Assembly: GCA_964544765.1 (NCBI GenBank)
Contig: CAZJDM010000074.1
Coordinates: forward strand, 1-21,044
Reading direction: 5' to 3'
Source: CAZJDM01 sp964544765
Lineage (GTDB): Bacteria > Bdellovibrionota_B > Oligoflexia > CAYFLR01
Length of the DNA stretch: 21,044 bases
Below, piece by piece: positions 7,697 to 13,774 of this stretch. The translations under genes and the position numbers were made by a program. Position 1 is the stretch's first letter. The number at the start of each line of letters is the position of its first letter. Below the pieces are notes generated by a model. The model had not been told where the DNA came from. It worked only from the letters and a program-made list of their open reading frames with translations, and made no database searches.

Positions 7697-8464
7697 TTAT
7701 CTTATCGACTTTGCACGCAAAACGACCCAGTTCCAATCTTCCAAAAGCTCATTATTCTCCATTTTGATATTACGTAATTTTTTTATTTCATCTGGAGCAT
7801 TTTTTATCATATTAATTATGTCATCCTTTTTATCCTTTGATAGTTCTGGTGCATATTTCATCCAGCGAGTGATCGATTCTCTTACGGTTAAAAAACTTTT
7901 ATTGTCAACGACAAATCCATTATTGATAAGCAATTGTTCAATATCTTCGGCAGTATAGAAACACAGCATATGTGACTGTTTGAATTTATGCAACGCAGAG
8001 AGCCAACCTAAATCAATATGAGAAAAAGGTACTGTTTGACTTATAATAAAGGCGCCTCCATCTTTAAGCACTCTCTTTAATTCTTTAAACATATTGCCAG
8101 GACTAAAGAAAAACAAAGCTTGGCGCAGTATTACCAAATCAAAAGAGTTATTTTTAAATGGCCAAGGATCTTCAATATTATGTTGAACAGTAGGAAAATA
8201 TTTGCATGAAGCCGCAACCATCTCCGCAGTTAGATCTAATCCAGTCATTTGCCATCCATTATTTAACAAAGACCGCCCTAATATTCCTGTACCACAACAT
8301 AATTCTAATCCCATACCTGGTTTATTTCCAGCTATTTGCAGATGAAGATCTATAAGCGACTGGTCAGTGATCCAATGAGCAGAAATATCAAAATTATCGG
8401 AACGAGAAGAAAATTGCCCCTCTACTTTATCCCAATTATTCCTTTTAAACCTTGCCATTTCCAT
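7697..8464 (-). CDS. Class I SAM-dependent methyltransferase (copy 2), first gene of the operon
   Basis: This 255-residue methyltransferase has motif I LELCCGTGILG (53-63), then GLDLTAEMV (75-83) and the acidic loop around HNIEDPWPF (95-103). It shares length, motif order and the distinctive C-terminal blocks (VRESITRW; KMENNELLEDWNWVV) with the product at 5449-6195, so the two are paralogues that have diverged considerably. The pair may act in sequence on one product or form a heterodimer; both are guesses. The start may be Met1 (8464) or Met3 (8458); neither has a clear ribosome binding site. It is the promoter-proximal gene of the seven-gene unit and shares a 97-bp divergent upstream region with the secreted-protein gene at 8562. 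Confidence 0.9.
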   Translation of the reverse strand: MEMARFKRNNWDKVEGQFSSRSDNFDISAHWITDQSLIDLHLQIAGNKPGMGLELCCGTGILGRSLLNNGWQMTGLDLTAEMVAASCKYFPTVQHNIEDPWPFKNNSFDLVILRQALFFFSPGNMFKELKRVLKDGGAFIISQTVPFSHIDLGWLSALHKFKQSHMLCFYTAEDIEQLLINNGFVVDNKSFLTVRESITRWMKYAPELSKDKKDDIINMIKNAPDEIKKLRNIKMENNELLEDWNWVVLRAKSIR

Positions 8465-8521
8465 AAACCATTATGCTTCAAAAAGAAAATTTCTAATAAA
8501 TATGATACCATGTAAAGAAAT

Positions 8522-8547
8522 TAGAAAAAAGAATTACCTTTTTTCTA
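8522..8547. repeat. 10-bp perfect inverted repeat in the divergent intergenic region
   Basis: TAGAAAAAAG (8522-8531) and CTTTTTTCTA (8538-8547) are exact inverse complements with a 6-nt loop (AATTAC). The element ends one base before the ribosome binding site of the plus-strand secreted-protein gene (AAGGA, 8549-8553) and lies 58 bp upstream of the operon's first gene. It could be an operator shared by both directions or a 5'-UTR hairpin acting on translation of the plus-strand gene. The all-A/T stem centre makes it only moderately stable as RNA. Confidence 0.55.
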
Positions 8548-8561
8548 CAAGGATCAAAGCA

Positions 8562-9125
8562 ATGTATTTAAAATCTAGTTTCATTCTATTTTGGTTTCTT
8601 GTAAACACAACGCTATTAGCCCTTACATTGCCTAATGATATAGAAATTTCACTTATACTAAAAGGGGACTTTACCATTCTCAAAGACCATACTCAAAAAA
8701 GCTTTAGGATAATACAGTTAGGAAACAAAACTGATGTATTACACATTTTTATCTATCCACAATTAGATGCTAAACAAGCTGATGAATTGATCCAAAACAA
8801 GCGCTTCATGTTAGAAGGACTTTACCGGCAGCATAGAACCGGCTATCCTGGTAAATTAACACATGCACAAGAATGCCCCACAAAATTCCACCCCAAAGTC
8901 ATACAGAAATATGAGTCAAAGAAAAATAAACTAGGTTATAAACTTTTTGCTAATAAACGTTATGTATATGGAGGATGCAGTGATGATGTGAACACCTATC
9001 AATCGGCTTATGTATTACAGTACTGCCCAAATAAAAAGAAAATTTACGAAATAAAATACTACACCAGCAAAAAAAAGCCACAAAATGATTTAGTCCATTT
9101 TATCCAATCTATAAATTGCAAATAA
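8562..9125 (+). CDS. Small secreted protein of unknown function with four cysteines
   Basis: I place the start at 8562 (187 residues), because AAGGA at 8549-8553 lies 8 nt upstream; an in-frame ATG at 8502 has no ribosome binding site and would put 20 polar residues in front of the signal peptide. Residues 1-21 form a classic signal peptide. The mature part of about 165 residues is basic and has four cysteines (105, 139, 155, 186), which could form two disulfides. No known domain was recognised. It is divergent from the methyltransferase/transport operon with only 97 bp between, so shared regulation is possible. Export across the inner membrane is well supported; the function is unknown. Confidence 0.75.
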   Translation: MYLKSSFILFWFLVNTTLLALTLPNDIEISLILKGDFTILKDHTQKSFRIIQLGNKTDVLHIFIYPQLDAKQADELIQNKRFMLEGLYRQHRTGYPGKLTHAQECPTKFHPKVIQKYESKKNKLGYKLFANKRYVYGGCSDDVNTYQSAYVLQYCPNKKKIYEIKYYTSKKKPQNDLVHFIQSINCK

Positions 9126-9166
9126 TACGATCTTTAAATACTACAATTCACTGTTGTCTAAAAAAG

Positions 9167-10090
9167 TTATCTTTCACATGGTTTAGTTTTAAAATGAACA
9201 AAAGGAAGGAAATTAAAAAAACAAGCATGAGCAATAAAAGCTAAGGCTGGTGGTAATGCAGCTTTTGGGTCATAGAATATCAATAGACCTGCAGCAATGG
9301 CCACATTTTTCATAGAAATAGATACAATTAAAGCACTAGCTACTTTTGCATTAAATAGTCTGGTGAAAATCAATCTAGATAGAAAAAAAGTTAAGAAATC
9401 TTGACAGAATACTAGTAATAAAGTCATAAGGATTTCATAGGTTGAAACAAATTTAAGATTAATTTTATGTAACGCTGTTCCAAAAAAAATAAATATCAAA
9501 ATACTTAGACAAATTGTATTCAAGGTGGCCAAGTATTTAGAAACTGCATTTTTTAACTTAGGCAGATATAAGTAAACTATTTGCCCCAAAAATGTGGGAA
9601 CTGATACCATTAAAATCATATTCTTAAACAACAACCAGACAGATATGGGACTAGCAAAGTATGGATTTAGCAACTGTAATAAAATAGGACTGATAAAAGG
9701 ACATAGAACCATAGAAGTTACCAAAAGTAAAAACGATAATTCTTCATTTCCTTTAACAATTTTTGTAAAAAAGGGAGCTACCAAAGCTACTGGTGTTAAA
9801 GAAGAAAAAATCAAACCATAAACAAGTTGCTGATCTGCTATCAACCACTTAGCTAGAATAGATTGTAAAAGTGGAAAAAAAACAAATAAAAAAAATAGCC
9901 CTATTAGAATAACTTTTAAATTTTGCCTAAGGTTTTTCAATCTATCCCAATTAATGGTAAGACTCGACCAAAACATTAATAGAAATAGAAAAAAGAACCC
10001 ACCTGGCATAAAATATAAAGCAACATACGGAAATAATAACCCCAAAAATATAGAAAAAATAATAGGAATGCCGAAGATTTTAATCATCAA
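9167..10090 (-). CDS. Bile acid:sodium symporter (BASS/SBF) family permease
   Basis: This 307-residue protein is almost entirely hydrophobic, with about nine or ten spans, and matches the BASS/SBF fold of sodium-coupled organic anion transporters. The best landmarks are the broken-helix segment SLTPVALVAPF (about 97-107), the conserved polar pair in KGNEELS (about 112-118) and the second repeat's crossover near SMKNVAIAAGL (about 257-267). Bacterial members carry bile acids, pantoate, pyruvate-like acids and other anions; this substrate cannot be inferred. The start is ATG at 10090 or the adjacent ATG at 10087, with no strong ribosome binding site. It stands alone, convergent with the secreted-protein gene and divergent from the FGE-fold gene. 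Confidence 0.82.
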   Translation of the reverse strand: MMIKIFGIPIIFSIFLGLLFPYVALYFMPGGFFFLFLLMFWSSLTINWDRLKNLRQNLKVILIGLFFLFVFFPLLQSILAKWLIADQQLVYGLIFSSLTPVALVAPFFTKIVKGNEELSFLLLVTSMVLCPFISPILLQLLNPYFASPISVWLLFKNMILMVSVPTFLGQIVYLYLPKLKNAVSKYLATLNTICLSILIFIFFGTALHKINLKFVSTYEILMTLLLVFCQDFLTFFLSRLIFTRLFNAKVASALIVSISMKNVAIAAGLLIFYDPKAALPPALAFIAHACFFNFLPFVHFKTKPCER

Positions 10091-10096
10091 GTATCA

Positions 10097-10136
10097 GTAA
10101 TATTTGAACAAAAATTCCATAATAATAAAATATTAC
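10097..10136. repeat. 9-bp inverted repeat with 22-bp spacer in a divergent promoter region
   Basis: GTAATATTT (10097-10105) and AAATATTAC (10128-10136) are perfect inverse complements separated by 22 bp. They lie between the divergent BASS permease and FGE-fold genes. The 144-bp region is extremely A+T rich and no clear -35/-10 pair stood out, so the repeat is only a candidate operator. Confidence 0.35.
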
Positions 10137-10234
10137 AAAATTTTATCATAAAAGATTTTTTTAAAATATGAAATAATAGAGTCAGTACAAGGAACATAAA
10201 TTAGGTTCAAGAAAATCCTTAAAAGGACTTATAC

Positions 10235-11668
10235 ATGAAAAAACTTTTGATAATCTCATTTACATTTTTTCTTTTCAATCAATTTGCCTGTACCAAAATC
10301 ATAGAACCCTTTTTAGAGAAGATAGGTATTATTGAACCCAATTCACCAGTTATCATGCTCTATAGATTTAGAAAGCAAGTCATCATCAAAAATTGTGGTT
10401 TAAATGATTGTAACGGTGAAAAAACAGTAACTCACCAATTACCTGTAACAGAATTCAAGGCTTTAATGAAAAGTGCCTTATACCTGGCCCAACCTCATAG
10501 ACATGGTTTAAAAGATGTTGATGATAGTGTTGATTATGAGATGGCCAAAATTAAACAAGAGATAAAAATTGACGCACCTAAAAGAATCAATGATCTAAAA
10601 TCTTTTCTACCACTAGAAAAAAGGGAAAAAAATAATAACCAGCGCTTAAAACAAATTACTACTCTACTAAAAAACTATCACTATAATTATAAAGATAACA
10701 AAGCCATTAACCGACTAATAGCAGAATATATTGATAAATTAATCTACAACGCTATACAAGAAGAAGCTATTTACCTTAAAAAAGATTTATCCCCTACCAC
10801 CAACAACTTTGTGTATAATCTACTATACAGCTATTTTACCAATAAAGAGCCTGTCCAGACCGGTATTAAATTTATTGACATACCAGCTGGCACTTTCACA
10901 ATGGGTAATGATAGTGAAAAAATTGAAAAACCGGCCCATCAAGTAACTGTAACCAGTTTTAAAATATCAGAAACAGAAATAACCCAAGAACAATGGCAAA
11001 AAGTTATGGGAACAACTCCTTGGAAAGGCAGGCCATTTGTACGTGAGGGGAATAATTACCCAGCTGTTTATATTTCCTGGCATGCAGTTAAAAATTTTAT
11101 TGCCCGATTAAACAATTGCCCCTTAATTGATTTGGATAATATTGAAACAACTTTAGCTTCTCAAAATACTTGCCAAAAGGAACTACAAAAAGCCAACCAT
11201 ACCATTTACCGCCTTCCTAGTGAAGCCGAGTGGGAATACGCGGCCCGACAACAAAAAAAATTCAAGGGATTTTATCATTTTGCTGCCTTGAAAGATCGAA
11301 ATAATTACAACAAATACGCTTGGTATTATGACAACACTTGGTCGATAGGAGAGAAATATGCTCACACTATAAAATCAAAATTACCTAATGGCTACGGTCT
11401 ATATGGCATTATTGGCAATGTAATGGAATGGATGGAAGATGCTTGGCATGGTAATTATGAGGGTGCTCCTTCGGATGGCAGTCCTTGGTCAGGTAAAATA
11501 AACAATTGTCGAGTGATTCGCGGTTGTAGTTGGAACATCAAGATTGATCTGTGCCGACCAACTTTCCGTACCTGTGATTTTCCTGATGACCGCTTTAGTC
11601 ATATTGGTTTTCGTTTAGTTACCATTACTACTAATATAGTTACAAATACAGGGTCTAGTTTTCTATAA
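10235..11668 (+). CDS. Exported FGE-sulfatase-fold (SUMF1/EgtB/PvdO-type) protein
   Basis: This 477-residue protein starts with an export signal; Cys19 (Q-F-A-C) could be a loose lipobox. Residues 20-205 are a charged, partly helical region with no family I know. Residues about 211-467 form an FGE-sulfatase domain, with 'PAGTFTMGN' (217-225), the WxxV-type core, RLPSEAEWEYAA, NGYGLYGIIGNVMEW and a terminal GFRLV. In formylglycine-generating enzyme two cysteines bind copper. Here the second aligned position is Cys (in IDLCRP) but the first is Ile, with extra cysteines nearby (RGCSW, RTC). True FGE activity is therefore doubtful, and a structural or non-haem-iron relative fits better. AAAAGGA (10221-10227) is 7 nt before the ATG. 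The next gene starts 16 bp after the stop. Confidence 0.88.
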   Translation: MKKLLIISFTFFLFNQFACTKIIEPFLEKIGIIEPNSPVIMLYRFRKQVIIKNCGLNDCNGEKTVTHQLPVTEFKALMKSALYLAQPHRHGLKDVDDSVDYEMAKIKQEIKIDAPKRINDLKSFLPLEKREKNNNQRLKQITTLLKNYHYNYKDNKAINRLIAEYIDKLIYNAIQEEAIYLKKDLSPTTNNFVYNLLYSYFTNKEPVQTGIKFIDIPAGTFTMGNDSEKIEKPAHQVTVTSFKISETEITQEQWQKVMGTTPWKGRPFVREGNNYPAVYISWHAVKNFIARLNNCPLIDLDNIETTLASQNTCQKELQKANHTIYRLPSEAEWEYAARQQKKFKGFYHFAALKDRNNYNKYAWYYDNTWSIGEKYAHTIKSKLPNGYGLYGIIGNVMEWMEDAWHGNYEGAPSDGSPWSGKINNCRVIRGCSWNIKIDLCRPTFRTCDFPDDRFSHIGFRLVTITTNIVTNTGSSFL

Positions 11669-11684
11669 TTAACAGGATCAAATT

Positions 11685-13454
11685 ATGAAAAAACTTCTTA
11701 TAACTCTTCTCCCCTTAATTGCCTTATTTTCCTTTCTTTTCTTAGCCTTATCGACATGCACTCAAAATGAAAAACCAGGAAATGATACGTTAATTATTGA
11801 TCGTAATAGTAATATTGACATCACAAAAATTGAAAAGAAAACGAAAAACGAAATCCTAACAACAATCAAAAAGGTTTTAAGCTCAAGTTCAGTACTACAA
11901 AACATTTTCGGCTTACAGCCAATTACCATCGACTACCCAGAGAACAATTCTATTTTTCCTCCTGATTTAGTGCCTCCTCAAATTTTCTGGCATGACGCTT
12001 ACACAGAGGATTCTACAAACACTTCTACAGATATTTCTGAGTGGGTAATTGAAATTTCTTTTACCTCTACCAACGACAAAATCTACATCCTAACCAAACC
12101 CAAGCCTATTACATTACCTCAATTTGCCCCCGAAGATCCTTTTGATTTTAAACCATCCGCCTATCAATTAGCTGCAAAGCGCTACACCATACCGACAGAA
12201 ATATGGAACCAAGTAAAAATCCACGCCCTAGAAAAGTCGGCTACTATCAAGATTTACGGATTGAATTTAAAAGAAGAAAAACTATTGTCCCAGGGGCAAG
12301 TAAATTTCCTAATTTCCCAGGATCCAGTAAACGCTTCTTTGTTTTATAGATTAGTAAATATAGATAAGGAAGGTTCAAGAGATATCAAGTTAATGATTAG
12401 AGATCTGAATCAACCCAAACCTTCCATCGTAATGGACAACCCTCCAACCTGTGTCAATTGTCATTCATTCACTAACGATGGTAAATATATAGGAATGGAT
12501 GTTGATGGACCCGAATCTGATAAGGGGACATATGGTATAATTCCCATCCAGAAAAGAGTTCACATTACCGATAAAATGATTATAACCTGGAACAAGTTTC
12601 ATGAAAAACTAGGACATGGCCGTACCATAGGTTTTATGTCAACTATCTCCCCCACAGGTAAATACATTGTGAGCACAGTAAAAGAAAAGGTATTCGATAT
12701 CGGTTATCCCAGCACCCCCTTTCCTATGGGATTTTTTCCTTTTCAAGGATGGTTGGCTTATATGGATGTAAAAACCAGAGAAATAAAGGCCATTCCTGGC
12801 GCTAATTCCGATGAATACGTTCATGCCGGTGCCGGCTGGACCGCTGATGAGAAATATATTGCTTTCTCACGAGCTAAAGCTTTACCTATCGACCCAGATA
12901 CCATGGAAGTATTTAAAGGATTCGCTGTCAAAATTCTGAAAGACGAGCCTCAGTATAGTGGAGATCCCAAAGAACCTCAGTTAAAGTACGACCTTTATCG
13001 GATTCCTTTTAACCAAGGAAAGGGCGGTACAGCTGAACCCATAGAAGGAGCATCCAATAATGGAATGAGTAATAGTTTTCCTAAATATTCACCTAACGGC
13101 AAATGGCTGGTTTTTGTTCAGGCTAAAAACGCGCTTCTAATGCGGCCAGATAGTAGATTATACATTATCCCATCTAATGGTGGTAAAGCTCGTGAATTAA
13201 TTGCTAATAAAGATCCAATGAATTCGTGGCACAGCTGGTCTCCCAACAGTCGTTGGCTGGTGTTTTCCTCCAAAAGAAACACCCCTTATACTCAGTTATT
13301 TTTAACTCACATTGATGAGAACGGCATGGATAGTCCAGCTATTCTGATCCCAAACAGTACGCCCATCAATCGAGCCTCCAATATTCCTGAGTTTGTAAAT
13401 ATAAAAGCCGAAGAGTTCCAAGAAATGATCCATCCCTATGATGGATGTATGTAG
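11685..13454 (+). CDS. Exported monohaem c-type cytochrome with PD40/TolB-like beta-propeller
   Basis: This 589-residue protein has a signal sequence with a possible lipobox at Cys25 (L-S-T-C). Residues about 75-240 look like a beta-rich domain. A single haem-attachment motif, CVNCH (256-260), follows, with His260 as the expected iron ligand. The C-terminal half contains PD40-type propeller blades: SPTGKYI, GWTADEKYIAFS, PKYSPNGKWLVF and SWSPNSRWLVFS. It ends with the 'NRASNIPEFVNI' segment that I associate with this cytochrome-propeller family. One haem implies electron transfer or redox sensing at the envelope; the partner is unknown. AGGA at 11674-11677 is 7 nt before the ATG. It is cotranscribed with the FGE-fold gene, and both products are predicted to be exported. 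Confidence 0.88.
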   Translation: MKKLLITLLPLIALFSFLFLALSTCTQNEKPGNDTLIIDRNSNIDITKIEKKTKNEILTTIKKVLSSSSVLQNIFGLQPITIDYPENNSIFPPDLVPPQIFWHDAYTEDSTNTSTDISEWVIEISFTSTNDKIYILTKPKPITLPQFAPEDPFDFKPSAYQLAAKRYTIPTEIWNQVKIHALEKSATIKIYGLNLKEEKLLSQGQVNFLISQDPVNASLFYRLVNIDKEGSRDIKLMIRDLNQPKPSIVMDNPPTCVNCHSFTNDGKYIGMDVDGPESDKGTYGIIPIQKRVHITDKMIITWNKFHEKLGHGRTIGFMSTISPTGKYIVSTVKEKVFDIGYPSTPFPMGFFPFQGWLAYMDVKTREIKAIPGANSDEYVHAGAGWTADEKYIAFSRAKALPIDPDTMEVFKGFAVKILKDEPQYSGDPKEPQLKYDLYRIPFNQGKGGTAEPIEGASNNGMSNSFPKYSPNGKWLVFVQAKNALLMRPDSRLYIIPSNGGKARELIANKDPMNSWHSWSPNSRWLVFSSKRNTPYTQLFLTHIDENGMDSPAILIPNSTPINRASNIPEFVNIKAEEFQEMIHPYDGCM

Positions 13455-13505
13455 ACCTTGAGGTAGATTCCTCATGCACTTCCCCTGTCCTCATCGTACG
13501 ATCGT

Positions 13506-13539
13506 TTGACAAAAATCCCTTAGGAATATATGCTATAAT
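13506..13539 (+). promoter_or_regulatory. Strong sigma70-type promoter in front of the ATPase relic
   Basis: TTGACA (13506-13511) is followed after 17 bp by TATGCT (13529-13534), and overlapping this lies TGCTATAAT (13531-13539), an extended -10 with perfect TATAAT. A 10-bp palindrome (13493-13502) sits just upstream of the -35. The promoter points at the truncated ATPase and seems still intact. Confidence 0.65.
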
Positions 13540-13594
13540 TATACAGAATTTCAGACTGTATATGTTATAAAATTATGAGTTATGAGGTTGTAAA

Positions 13595-13726
13595 TTGTCA
13601 ACATACGAATATAAAAGAGAAAATTATGAAGATATCGTAAAAATGTCAAAACATTTTCCCGCTGTCGTGCTCACAGGAGCACGTCAAACTGGAAAAACAA
13701 CCCTTTTCCCATTGACGATTCTCTAA
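13595..13726 (+). pseudogene. Truncated AAA_14 (DUF4143-family) ATPase, N-terminal fragment
   Basis: From TTG at 13595 (GAGG 7 nt upstream) the frame reads 43 residues. It includes 'YKRENYEDIV', then 'HFPAVVLTGARQTGKTTL', the N-terminal strand and Walker A motif (GxxxxGKT) of AAA_14 ATPases that carry a DUF4143 C-terminal domain. Full members have about 380-400 residues. Here homology stops right after the Walker A Thr-Thr-Leu and the frame closes at TAA (13724-13726). The rest of the gene is absent; the sequence that follows belongs to something else. The same family occurs intact, at least in its C-terminal part, at the right edge of the window. Confidence 0.7.
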
Positions 13727-13764
13727 TTGCAGCTAGTGGTTTAGATTTAAGATCAATTTTCTAA
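13708..13764 (+). pseudogene. Fragment resembling the tail of a PIN-domain (VapC-like) toxin
   Basis: In the frame +1 relative to the ATPase relic, the bases after the breakpoint read PIDDSLIAASGLDLRSIF and stop at TAA (13762-13764). The PIDDSLIAA part matches the conserved block around the third catalytic Asp of VapC/PIN ribonucleases. The 'RSIF' tail does not continue the family pattern, so homology covers only about 12 residues. This is suggestive, not proven. Confidence 0.4.
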
Positions 13765-13774
13765 TTTTATCCCC

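Larger units (their letters stand above)
13455..13774. other. Gene-poor relic zone between convergent genes
   Basis: This 320-bp stretch has no intact gene. It holds a weak 5-bp hairpin after the cytochrome gene (13459-13463 with 13470-13474, no U-run), a 10-bp palindrome ATCGTACGAT (13493-13502), a good promoter, a truncated AAA_14 ATPase start and a fragment resembling a PIN-domain tail. It appears to be the debris of lost genes. Confidence 0.7.

Noticed and set aside
104..8464. RiPP cluster with a radical SAM/SPASM maturase
   Set aside because: No short precursor-like reading frame with a ribosome binding site was seen near the radical SAM genes, and no peptidase or RRE-like gene adjoins them; the M16 peptidase is 5 kb beyond the block.
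8502..8561. Upstream ATG at 8502 as start of the secreted-protein gene
   Set aside because: It has no ribosome binding site, would overlap the 10-bp hairpin and would place 20 polar residues before the signal peptide; 8562 has AAGGA at good spacing.
13459..13474. TGAGG/CCTCA hairpin after the cytochrome-propeller gene as its terminator
   Set aside because: Only 5 bp of stem and no following U-run, so it is too weak to call.
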